Under the pieces are notes generated by a model that worked only from the letters and a program-made list of their open reading frames with translations, was not told the DNA's origin and did no database searches. 64,000 bases of DNA from Antennarius striatus (Eukaryota; Chordata; Actinopteri; Lophiiformes; Antennariidae), in contig NC_090797.1 of NCBI RefSeq assembly GCF_040054535.1, positions 8,921,001 through 8,985,000 on the forward strand, in the 5' to 3' direction. Shown here one piece after another: positions 1 through 12,273 of the stretch. A program made the position numbers and the translations under genes. Within the stretch, counting starts at the first letter, position 1. Every line of letters begins with the position of its first letter.

Positions 1-1329
1 TGTATGCATCTACTCTTTCAGAGTTAGAGTTTCATATAAACTATGTTTCTAAACTGTCAGGCAACAGTTTTTAATAAAATTTATGTAAACTTATGTGTCA
101 TCTTCCTGAGTTAAGTTCCTGGTTTGTTCCAAGAATGACGCGCAGCGTCTGAAAGAACCGTAAACCACTGACACTACTTTATTGCTGAGTGCAGGCAGAT
201 TAATGTGGGAGGCGGTTGTTAGACTTTTGCATGTATCTATCTCATGGGTCTCGCTTTCAGCAGACAATCAGAAAGCTGGATTGAGAGATGAGATATTTTT
301 ATTAAGTGACTCATGAAGGCGAAGCTCTGAGTGTTTCTGTGGCTTTATGCTCCATTTCCCCTCTCTCTGTCTCTCCATGTGCTGTAACCCTGTTATAGCC
401 ATCCTCCTGGGCACCACAGGGTTGTGGCTTTTTGTGAGACTTTAATTAAAAAGCAGGAGTTCAAGTCTGTGTTCGGAAACAGCAGCTCTATTGCTGAAGT
501 GTCCTTAAGGAAACCTCTGAGCACTCCAGCATTAGTGTCAGACTTCAGATATACACTTTTGTACTTTAAATATCACTTCTTTGGTAGCACCTTTATTTAG
601 TGTGTGAATTTGCACCATGTGTGTCATAGTATATGAATGAAATAAGACATAAAAACATATCCAACATAAAAGTGTTGAGGAACAAACAAACCGTAGCTCA
701 TGGGAGGTATATAAAAATATAAATGATATGCTTTTACTCATATAATTGTTTTTGGTACAGCACATTCAATTTAGCTTTCTATTCCGGTATGTTTTTAAAG
801 GCAATTTTGTTCTTTTTACCCAACTACATTTACTTTCCAGATTTACATAATGAAATCAAACTTTATATCAAACATAAATTCTAATATACATATTTTTATA
901 AGGGAAGATACCTACCAATGTACAGTATTTCGTCATTAGCTGCAACATTAAAGTAATCTACATTTTTACACAACAATAATTCACCAATTTAGTATATTGA
1001 TATTAACATTGTCATCAGAACAATTTAAAGTGCATGGGCTTTACTTCTGTACTCCTATGAAACATTGATCAAATCTTTGGTATAAACAAAAGATCTGAGC
1101 CCTTGATCGACCATCGATAGCACGCCTTCGCAATCATTTATTTGACACTGTTCAAACAAGTAAGTTATAATATTCAAAATTATATTATTAAAGTTAGAAA
1201 AAATACTGCAATTAATAACTAGTGTGCTAGAATGGGCTAATAATTTCAGTACGGGGATAATTACAGCTGATTACAGTTACAGTTAATCCTACATTGAGAT
1301 TTGTTTATGGAACCAAGTTGGTGAGTACT
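1..1329. other. intergenic sequence upstream of ndufa12
   Basis: No coding exon is recognised here. The sequence is AT-rich. A plus-strand AATAAA at 73-78 could be the poly(A) signal of a gene lying to the left of the window, but no coding sequence in the window confirms that. The only open frame of note (minus strand, about 540-765) is short and has no recognisable domain. Confidence 0.5.
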
Positions 1330-1330
1330 G

Positions 1331-1402
1331 CACGGATCTACACGGATCTATTTTGATGCGGGAAAAGTCCGTTCCGGTATTTGTTCCGTCTCAAGATGGC
1401 GG
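1331..1402 (+). promoter_or_regulatory. ndufa12: ndufa12 proximal promoter / 5' UTR with ETS and YY1-like motifs
   Basis: The sequence shows a perfect 10-bp tandem duplication (CACGGATCTA twice, 1331-1350). An ETS/GABP-type TTCCGG lies at 1372-1377 and a second TTCCG at 1384-1388. CAAGATGGCGG at 1392-1402 contains the start codon and matches the YY1 consensus AAGATGGCGG. YY1 and NRF-2/GABP sites are typical of short TATA-less promoters of nuclear genes for mitochondrial proteins. Use of these sites here is inferred. No TATA box is seen close by. Confidence 0.55.
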
Positions 1403-2949
1403 AGTATGTGAACCTTGTCCGAAGGGCTTTGGGGCAAATAAGAGGTCATGGTGGAGTCCGAGATTTATGTCGTCACTTCATCAGGTCAGTGTAATTAAGA
1501 TATCTTTATTGTACATGAAGAACCGCTGCTGGGGACTGTGAGAGTTTCTAAAAGTGCTTTACCCGGGTTAGCACTTTTAGCATGTTAGCATGTTGACAGC
1601 TAACGCAGCATCTTGAACTAACATGTAATCATTAAAGTGATGTCAGATTGTAAATGATCTTCACATAAATGTTCCTCCTACTGATGAATACAAGAATTTG
1701 CGCTAACCTGAATCAAAACCTCTACGTTACTTTTCAATACTCTCCTAAATAAAACCTAGACTCACCTTGATTGAATTTAGGAATACAGTACTGTATTGCA
1801 GTGTAGAAACATTGCGCTATGTGTAGAAAGTACAAGTATAATACTGTATATTATACGCGAAGTTCCCTTTTATGATCAATCAAGGGATCTATAATAGCGA
1901 CGTTTCAACATGTACTTGTTTACTTAGCAATACCTAATTTTCCTGAGGTGTTTACAATGCTTTAAGATGTAAATGTTAGAAAACGTCACGTTTTTAGCAA
2001 AGATATGCTGCATAGAGGGTGTCTGCCTTTTTTGAGTGAGGGTTCAGGAGCCCCCCCATCGCTCAGCACATAAAAGTGGGCTGACTGTCAACCTAACTGT
2101 TTCATTGGCAGGGTGAAAGACGTGAAGACAGGAACTTTGATTGGTACGGATAAATATGGAAACAGGTACTATGAGGACAAGAAGCACTATTTCTTTGGTG
2201 AGTCAAGTTTCCTCAAATATTCTCAATTTGATTTTGCACCAAATACAATTACAGTAAATAAAATATTTCGGTAGGATTTTCAATAGGATGTTGAGATTTA
2301 GTATTACCACTCTTATATACCAGAAGAAATACTCAATGAATTCCACATCTTATGCTTGGTAAATACATTTGTGTCTTTGTTTAAAATGTGTTTAGGACGT
2401 CACCGCTGGGTGATTTACACCACAGACATGAATGGAAAGGACACCTCAGACGAAGTAGATGGAACCATGGTTCCAGCTGAATGGTAAGGTCAACAAATCG
2501 TGAAAGAACTTTAAAAAAATAAAAATAAAATAATACTACGATTGTACACTTTGGCTAAATTTTTTCATAATATATGATTAAAAATATTTATATATTTTCA
2601 CAGGTTGTAGAAATAGTTAAAAAGCAGTCACCCTCTCATCTAAGACACACAAAATATTACATCAATGTAATCCAAGATAAAAATCTCAAGGGAATAGTTT
2701 GAAATGATAAATTAGCTTGTGAGCAGCTGTAAATGAAGTTGGATGTATTCTTAATGTTTTCTCCTCAGGCATGGCTGGCTGCACAGCATGACAGATCACC
2801 CCCCTACCACCCATCCACCAGAGCCCAAGAAATTCCTGGCTGAGACCCACCAGTTCAATGTCAGTGCAACTCCTCAGCAGTATGTACCCTTCTCCACCAC
2901 TCGCAAGAAGATCCATGAATGGATTCCCCCTAAGGCTGAAAATCAGTGA
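1396..2949 (+). CDS. ndufa12: NADH:ubiquinone oxidoreductase subunit A12 (complex I, B17.2)
   Basis: Complete gene with four coding exons: 1396-1484, 2112-2197, 2396-2483 and 2769-2949. All junctions are GT-AG and the joined frame is open, giving 147 aa (human is 145). The protein starts [14 protein letters not shown]. Typical family blocks follow: [16 protein letters not shown] around residues 37-52, RHRWVIY at 60-66, the VPAEWHGWLH motif at 84-93, and a Pro-rich tail ending in the EWIPP segment near 138-142. NDUFA12 is an accessory subunit of mitochondrial complex I. It sits on the matrix arm and is needed for late assembly and stability of the enzyme; the related assembly factor NDUFAF2 takes its place during maturation. 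It has no classical cleavable presequence, as usual for the family. The start lies inside a YY1-like motif. Intron 1 has a short GTTAGCATGTTAGCATG-type repeat near 1566-1604. No frame damage is seen. Confidence 0.97.
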
Positions 2950-3006
2950 ACTCTGACAGCATATTAGTAAATTATGTTACCCTGCTACTGTGTCCAACAT
3001 GTCCTG

Positions 3007-3012
3007 AATAAA
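3007..3012 (+). terminator. ndufa12: poly(A) signal of ndufa12
   Basis: AATAAA lies 58 bases after the ndufa12 stop codon, a normal distance for a short 3' UTR. Cleavage is expected about 10-30 bases further on. Confidence 0.7.
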
Positions 3013-3039
3013 ATCAGTATACAGACAATACATGAAAAT

Positions 3040-5339
3040 GGCAATCATTCCATGAACCTTGTACAATGTTTAATCTGCAATGTCTAACATTTATAACCTG
3101 TCTTCTGATTAACTTTAAAAACTAAACTGAATCCACAACCGAAGATCTGTCTTCCAAGGAAACCAAAAATGTGAAGATGAAATTTGTCCAGTGATGCACG
3201 AGACATTAGATTATTTTTGTTTGAAATGCATAATTAAACTCCATAAAGATTTAGTGATTAATTTCACTTTGTTACAAATCACAGTAATTGGTTTACTGGA
3301 AGAATCCACTTTTTATTGATGTAGGATGTTTTTACTGATAAACTACTTTAAAATAACCTGACGGCACCTGTGTGTAAATCTAAGGTTAGTGTTACAAAGT
3401 CATTTTTCAACATCTGCTGTTATTTGAACACCTAGTTACAACAAGGATGCAACCATTTATAATTTTAGTCCAATTAGTCAACCAATTGTTATGTAAGTAA
3501 TTGATTAATTAATAAAATGTCACAATTGTGAAAAACATCCATTTCTAATTTACTAGATACCAGGGCAGCATCTTCACCAATTATATCACAAACAAGCAAA
3601 TATAGTACATCCAGTAATTGTTAGGTATTTGATTTTCCACAAATGGTTGGTTTATCAAGTGGCTGCCAGTTTTTTTCAAATTTTGCTTCTTGCCAACCTC
3701 AATGTTATCACAGCCATAGATTCTGAAATTCTATCCATACATATTGTAAATAATTTGATACATAAGTGACACAATTAACAGTTAATAAGTCAAAATGACT
3801 GATCAATGCAATCAGTATGCAGTTTTAATATAAAAACCTAGCTGTCAGGACAAGCAGCAGGGACTCAGCCCAGTATTTAGTGTCATAGGGAGCTCACAGC
3901 ACCGTCTGCTGCACGTTAATCACTGTGGGATTATGCTGATCTGAGGCAAAGTTGCAACATACAGCATTTCACACTGAGGTGTGAACAGATTCACAGCGCT
4001 TACTGGTCAGATTGTGAAAGTGACTCGACAGAATACATCCTCACAATGACACCTACTCAGTGCCAGAGTCCCTGTTAAACTCCAAGCAAGGAACAGGACA
4101 GGTTTGTGTCTGATTATTTCCGTCATTTCCATTATTTTCCATATTGACTATTATAAGCTGATTTTGAATTTTTTTTCCCATGACATCAGCCTGATCTAAT
4201 GTATTCCAACAGTCCTGCAATAGATATTATTTTTATGGTGGTGGTAAGGAAACGTTTGGTTTGAACCTTTTTAAGGAGAGCTCATGTTGACAGCTGTAAT
4301 CTCTAGTGTTCCTAAATTATACTGCGTTCTACTGAGAAGCTTTTAGCGTTCCACATAACCTGCTGAAATTAAGTATAGGTCAGAGCAGAATAAAAACACT
4401 TAACAGTTTTGCACAAGGAATACAAAAAAAATTCTCCAAAAATAAATTTTGAATAAATATAAATATAAAACAAACACAGTTCAGTATATACTTTTACTTT
4501 TTATAATGGACACTTTCACTTTTTGTTGAACAAACCACATCGGGCACATTTTCCATTTTTTCAATGATTTAAATATGTCTGGAGGGCAGATTTAATAAGC
4601 AGAGGGAAGTAGATACTCGGTGCAGACCAGAATAGCTCAACAACCAGAGCGAACAACTGTCATATTCAATAATGGGATAATGAAACGATCGCTTAGATCT
4701 GAAATTGAGTAATTTCATGCATTAACTCGTGTAAAATGATTTGAAGTCGCGGTCGGGTTGGATTCCTCTTCCCCGACCTGCAGTCATTATCACGGTGTCC
4801 TCTATTGTTAATAATGACAGTAATATTGTAAAACCTTTTTCATTTTCATAAGTTTATTTTTTTTTAACTATTTCTTTTGATTGGTTGTAATCATGGTTTT
4901 GCAAAGACGTGTGTAACAATCGATAGCAGACCAAAGGTTCGCTGGGGTTTACCTACATAAAGACTATTGGACATAACGAGAAAATGATATCATTAACTAA
5001 AAATAGAAGAAAGTACTATTTTGATTACATCTTTTGCTTTCAGGTTTAATTAGCTAATAATTAATAAATTGCGGCAAACGGAACTCTGTTTTTTGTATCA
5101 ACGTCAAATTCATGTCCCTAACATGGTAATAACCACATTTCTTTTCATTTTTTTTTTCTTTTAAATACTTTTACCTCGTGATTTCAGGGTAATTTACTTG
5201 TAATTATCTAGGGGTTGCATGAAGTGGGTAAAATTGTCACAGCGAAAAGGTTCCGCGTTGCATTCCTCTCTATGCGGAGTTTTTTTTTTTAATGTGTTCC
5301 GCTTCATTCCACCTCTGAAAACATGCAATACAGGTTAAC
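3040..5339. other. AT-rich intergenic sequence
   Basis: No exon, RNA gene or clear repeat is recognised. Long A/T runs and many stops occur in all frames. It lies between ndufa12 and the GC-richer block at about 5,340-5,460. Confidence 0.4.
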
Positions 5340-5460
5340 TTGGGAACAACAGACCTTGAACGGGACTGGGTGGGTCCCTTTCCAGCGCGTACAGTGCGTG
5401 GGGCCCTACGTGAGGCCCCGCCTCCTACCCAGCTGACCTTGGTGGAAGGCGTGGCATTAC
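5340..5460 (+). promoter_or_regulatory. GC-rich, CpG-containing block, possible distal promoter
   Basis: This is a short GC-rich island in AT-rich surroundings. It has several CpGs (CAGCGCG, GTGCGTGG, CTACGTGAGG), a GCCCCGCCTCC GC-box-like stretch near 5416-5426 and a nuclear-receptor half site TGACCT at 5434-5439. It lies about 370 bases upstream of the candidate exon at 5828-5926. Promoter function is inferred only from composition and position. Confidence 0.25.
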
Positions 5461-5827
5461 TTAAGATAAAAACTTACAGAAAGTGAATAAAAGCTTAAAT
5501 GACCTTCAACCTTCTTTTAGAGAATTAGGTGTGGTTTATGTAACGTGAAGATAGGTAACGTTTTAATTTCATTTAATTTCCTGCTTCCGGAATACATTTA
5601 CTTTTGGTAAAATGTATCTTTATTAATTTATATTGAGAATTTTCGGGTTACTTGTAACCAAGATGATTTCTTTGCTACTTCTGCTGAAGTTAACATCTCT
5701 CACACGAGTAATATATGTTTTCCTATTAAGGATAATGATTCTAGAGTTTATCTTATGTGAGAATGATATTTCTTTCTTTTTTTTCCCTTTTGGTAATCAA
5801 TCCTTAATTGTTTTTATATTTTAATAG

Positions 5828-5926
5828 AATTGGATCTGTTAAATGAGGAGGCTCACTTTTGCATCACTTCTTCCTCGAGGGGAATATTCAGAGGAGGATG
5901 AAGAGAGAGAAGAGCGTCTGCTTGGT
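5828..5926 (+). CDS. candidate alternative 5' coding exon (tmcc3 or unknown transcript)
   Basis: A 99-bp interval is flanked by a T-rich tract ending in TTTTAATAG and by the strong donor GTAAGT. An ATG at 5843 opens 28 codons (starting MRRLTFASLLPRG, then an acidic run EEDEEREE) that run to the donor in phase 0. The first certain tmcc3 coding exon (34,517) also begins in phase 0, so a join would keep the frame. I do not recognise the peptide. It does not resemble the human TMCC3 N-terminus, the start context is weak (T at -3) and no partner exon is proven. It could be a chance arrangement. Confidence 0.22.
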
Positions 5927-8900
5927 GTAAGTCAGCAGCACAATGTTGGTTATAGTGTTTAATATCCAAGAGGGGGCTTTGTTACTGTTGATATATGTCT
6001 GCCTCAGCCCTGACACCTCACTGGGATCTCTGCAAGATCAGTATGGGAAGATGAAAAAGACATTTTGGCATCTTCTTGATGCAGCATTTCGGTGAATAAC
6101 AAGTGGCTCTCATCTTTATTTAGAAACCAGGGAAGACTTTGGAGGATCTCATCCAATTGCTTGACATGAATCAGACATAATTAGCAGGAAGTGCTCTGAT
6201 TAATGGAAATAACTGCTGAGTCGCGTGGAATTTCATATTTGTATTCAGTGACTAATTTCTTGCTCCTCGACTTAATCCTTTTGTCGTCTTAGCTGGTAGT
6301 TGCTGTCTGATTTTTGTCCTCTGCAAATGGGGCTGATAATCTCTCTTGGCTTTCTTATTGCTGATGCAGCAGAACGCTGAAGTGGCATTGGGTAGTGATG
6401 CCACCAGAAAGAGGACAAGGAGGACCGTCTCGATGTCTAGACGTGTTCCGTGTCTCCCATCTTTCCCATCCAGTCTATCATCTTGCTAAATGTCATATCT
6501 CTTCTCCTCCTACTCTCTTCATCCCTTCAGCATCAATCTTTTGCTTTTTTCCCTCCGTTGCAGTTCTCTTCTCTTATATCATTCATGGCTGACTTCATCC
6601 CTTGTGTTAGCTTTACTGCTTTAATTTAATGACAAAGTGCAGGCTTTCATCTGTAAAATGCTCAAGTAACTACATGTGCCTTATTTTTACTTTAGTGATT
6701 TAAGGACAAAATATTGACCCTAATACCCCCCTTACTTGTGTAGAATGCCTTTGAGTGAGTGGGAGTTGGTGCATGCAGCCCACACACACACCGCCTGTTA
6801 TCTGCAGAGCCAGATAAGAGACTCCAGGGGACGTCCACCCCTTAGGGAGGCAATCTGGCAGAGGAGTCCTGCACTAGCTCAACGTTCCCACACTCATTCA
6901 TTCCTTTAAATCACTCCTCTTCCACCCTCCTCTTCCTCTCCACCCTCTCAGTGTCCGTCACCAGCTCTCCATTGTCTGTCTGCTCTGTTCTCATTGGCAG
7001 CTGACGTTGCTGTTACTGTGCCGAAGGGTGCCTGGGCCAGTGGAGGGTGGCTGATAGAGATCAAATAAATTTCAACTGCTTAGGATTGCTTCGTGCCTTT
7101 TAAGGCGGCCTTTGCCAGCTGGGCGGACGTGTCTGTGAGCAGCTCAGGTTGGGAGCGCACCTCAGGATGAGGCAGCACAGTGCAGGTTAGGATTGGAGTG
7201 TGTGTTTGCATAGAGGGAGCTGCTTTACTGCTGCTAGCACAGGAAGCATGACATTTCACAAGAGTGTTACACACACTCAGCTTGACAGACAGGCAAGAAC
7301 TCCATATTCTGTCAGAGTTTAGTACTTAAACTTCAAAGAGCCAGTCAAAGCTCTCTGGTGTGTCGTGTACCTTGGAGCTGTTGGAGCATGCACTTTAACC
7401 CTGGGCTGTGAGGACGAGGAAGCATGAGGAAGAATTACAGCGCTACTCCACTCATCTATGTGACAGAGGTAGCTGGTTTATGATTATTTCCGTCTTGTAT
7501 TGCTATTACCTTTCATTTTTGTAAAAAGTTCGCTTGAAGTCATTCCAGAGTCACATGTAATCAGCAGTGCATTACTGCTCCTATGAACTCTATGTATACC
7601 CAGGTCCCATGAGGACCTCTTTATATGAGGTAGCAGAAGTGTGTTTACTATGTCCTGATCACTGAAACATTTTTATAGGTTTTTCAGGGAAGCCGTCTTA
7701 AGGCTTGCTAGTCTCTGTCGCGTTGTCATTACTATGAAGGAAACCCATGTTAAATAATTTATTTTTTATGATCCAAAATAATCAAGGAAGCTGAAAGTTA
7801 AATATTGAGTCGGGCAAGTTTCATCTTGTCTCTCTCTCCCTCTCTCTCACTCTGTAAGTGTTTCTGTGGAGCATGTGGTTGGCCTTTACTGCTTGTGTAA
7901 TATCTAAGGAATGTGTACAGCACACCATAGCTCATTCACACCCTTTAAGCCAAAGATTTTCATTTTTCATTGTCTCTTTATTTCACTCTTTCGTTGAGAA
8001 AAATATTGCTGAAGGTTCTCTGTTAAATGCTGACTCAGGTCATGTTTGCATTCTTTCTCTTTATCTGTCCATCATAATCATCATCAGCTACTCCAGACAG
8101 AGGTCTGGATGTTGCGATCTGTGACTAAAAGTGACACATCCTTTAACCTTTTCCCGGCTGGTCATTCTGCTTTAGTTGTCTTTTTTGTGCTGACACTCTA
8201 TGTTTTTGTTTGTGCAGGTTTTATGTACCTCAGGCTGCCAGTACATGCACAACACAATGCTATCAAAAGCAATATTATGTAATCCATCTTGTATAATGGT
8301 GATCTTCCTGTCAAAGCAACGGTCTTGGTCAGTACACAAACAAGGAAATAGCGGGAGGAAGAAGCAGCAGGACATTTCATTATTGTTTCTGATTGTATTT
8401 ATCCCTTCATCAAGTTCTGAACTCTGCAGGCAGATTCTACAAGCCTCTAATCAGGCTTGATCAGTGTTTTCACAGCCTCTGCACCCCTGAAATGTTGGTA
8501 AGGCCTCTGGGTACAGTATATTTACACAATCTAAGATGAATAGATGTCCTGCAGCTGATAGGTCCGGTCATTTCCATCTGTTTACCATGGTAACATCTCT
8601 GTTTCAGACACACAGCATTCAAGACCGTGGTGGATGGTCTTTAACTCCCACTGTTTTCTCTCATTAGGCTGCCTGTTCATCAACATAATGGAGGACATTA
8701 CTGTACAGTGCAATCAAATTGGATGAACAGATTCTTTCATATCATATTCATTTCATATCAGGACAAATGAACTTAAAATATATGCAAAACTAATTCCATG
8801 CCAACTTTCTAGTAATTAGTGACAGTTTATTTGCTGACAGGTGGACCATGGTAAACAATACAGCTATTAAACATCAGCATATAATCGTTTCAAGTGATTA

Positions 8901-9552
8901 CATTAGATCACGCAACATTCAGTCTAGAAAGTGATATTTTGTGATGTGAATTCCCCTTCCACTTCCACAGTGCTTTCTATAGGCTTGTATTTCTCATAAA
9001 TGTCTTTCCCTTGAAGTAAGATCTCCAACCGGTTCACCTCAAATAACAACTAATTATTTCCAACTTACTCATCATTTCAAGCATTTGATCATTCCCAACT
9101 TCAAAAATCCAAGGACAAACCAAACTTTGTTATTATCCTATTTTTAGCGGGAAAAAAAAGACATTCCAGAAAAAGTGGTTTAATAGGAAGATTCACATTA
9201 ATTTGTCAATGTCATCTCAGTGCACTAACAATATTTATTTAACAATATTTACTAAACAATATATAGCATGATATGAATTTCGTCTATATGTAAAAACAAA
9301 ACTGAAACCGTTTCACAACAAGGACATTTCATGGTTGGTGCTAATTCACTGATGAAGTGCGGTCCTGCTACTATTCATGTTTTCCTGCACACAAATTGCT
9401 TTTTTGTTTTGTTTTTCTATAATTTCACGGAATGTTTTTTGCTGTGACCAAAATAAAAAACACTCTTGACATTCATGCTGCTAAACGTAACAAGCATCAT
9501 TTTAAATGGACCCAGCAACTATCTGCTCTGCTCTCATTAGTCATTAGTACAG

Positions 9553-9554
<2 letters not shown>
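5927..9554. other. non-coding region, probable 5' flank or intron of tmcc3
   Basis: No recognisable exon is seen. The segment at about 6,780-7,440 is more GC-rich and contains a long pyrimidine-rich tract (6,900-7,000). Open frames here are short and have no known domain. ATG codons followed by donor-like GT occur, for example near 7,424-7,470, but nothing supports one over another. Confidence 0.35.
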
Positions 9555-9643
<89 letters not shown>

Positions 9644-9667
9644 CGGGCGGGTGTGCGTGTGTGTGTC
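9555..9667. repeat. (GT)n microsatellite, compound
   Basis: A pure (GT)43 array runs from 9555 to 9640. A G-rich interruption (GGGCGGGCGG) and a further short GT run follow. The Val-Cys open frames across it are artefacts of the repeat. Confidence 0.95.
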
Positions 9668-9781
9668 CTAGTCAACTTCTGCTTTCTATTTCAGTAATGA
9701 TCTGTTACGAATACTCCTGCAAATGATTACTTCCAGTATTTTTTTCTGTTAATTTTCTACATGGTTTGCAGTGTGCATAAA

Positions 9782-10180
9782 ACATTCATTCATTCATTTA
9801 TTCATTCATACATTCATCCATTCATTCATTCATTCATTTTCCTTACCGCTTTTTCTATTTACGTGGGTCAGGGAGGTTGCTGGAGCCTATCCCTGTGGAC
9901 TTACAGGTGTGAGGCAGAGAGATGTTCTGGACACACTGCCAGCACATTGCAAAAAACAGTCACTGTTAAAATCATTAAGGCCTAACAGGTCATTAGTAGG
10001 CCAGTAAATAAAACCGGCGATGGTCCAAATAAATCAATTAGATGAGTTTCATTATTGACACACAGAGTCATCAACATTCCATGCTCTCAGACTGCAGGAG
10101 GAAGCAGAAGCACTGGCGATCACACACAGACACAGAGAGAACATGCAACCACATAGCAGCTGCATAGCAGACAATACCAG
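9782..10180 (+). mobile_element. degenerate fish interspersed repeat with (CATT)n end, copy 1
   Basis: A (CATT)n run (9782-9839) is followed by a body containing GGTTGCTGGAGCCTATCCC and later GGAGGAAGC and GAGAGAACATGCAA. These segments are familiar from a very abundant teleost repeat that includes 'GCTGGAGCCTATCCCAGCTG...GAGAGGCGGGG...GGAGGAAGC...GGGAGAACATGCAAACTCC'. The middle of this copy is divergent or interrupted. Class assignment (SINE-like or non-autonomous DNA element) is not possible from one window. Confidence 0.6.
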
Positions 10181-10348
10181 ACAACCTCATGGTTCTTACT
10201 ACATCTCTGCTGCTTTCATCCTCCAGAAACAGGCTGCAGACCCGCAGTACTGAACACACCATCGTCTTCAGGTTGATTAGACCCAGGCTACGTGTTTGTC
10301 TCTGCATGCACAGTGTATCATTTCTCTGCTCATAATGACTTTCACTAA

Positions 10349-10361
10349 ACACACACACACG

Positions 10362-10428
<67 letters not shown>

Positions 10429-10452
10429 GCACACACGCACACATACACACAC
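10349..10452. repeat. (AC)n microsatellite
   Basis: An AC array of about 100 bp with a few CG-containing interruptions (GCACGCAC, ACGCGCAC). Confidence 0.95.
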
Positions 10453-10838
10453 GACTATAACCTGGTATCCTATATTTGTCATCCATTTTTCATCATATTT
10501 GCTTCACTCTATTTCTCACCATGGCAACAAGAGATGATGCTAGCAGGTGCTGACCCATCTTCAACACTGGTGACTTTGACTTTTTCTGATTGGAACCAAC
10601 TGAACACATATTAACCTGCTCCCAGCCACAGATGTTGCCTTTCATGTATTTTTATTACATCTAAACCTCAGAGCTATATATATACTTATTGTTTATTTTC
10701 CTTAAAAGATAAGATAGATAAAAAGACATACTTCTGTTTTTTGAGGTTTTTTGTGCTCATCAAATCTTTTAGTTACAATATCATCTGTGAAGCAACATAT
10801 TATCAAATATTATAGTTTCTACCTCACAAACATGTCCA

Positions 10839-12203
<1,365 letters not shown>

Positions 12204-12206
12204 TGT

Positions 12207-12269
<63 letters not shown>

Positions 12270-12273
12270 TGTG
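12204..12273. repeat. (GT)n microsatellite
   Basis: An imperfect GT array with TT and TA interruptions. Confidence 0.9.

Noticed and set aside
7424-7470. Short ATG frame ending at GAG-GTAGCT
   Set aside because: The donor is weak and nothing else supports an exon.
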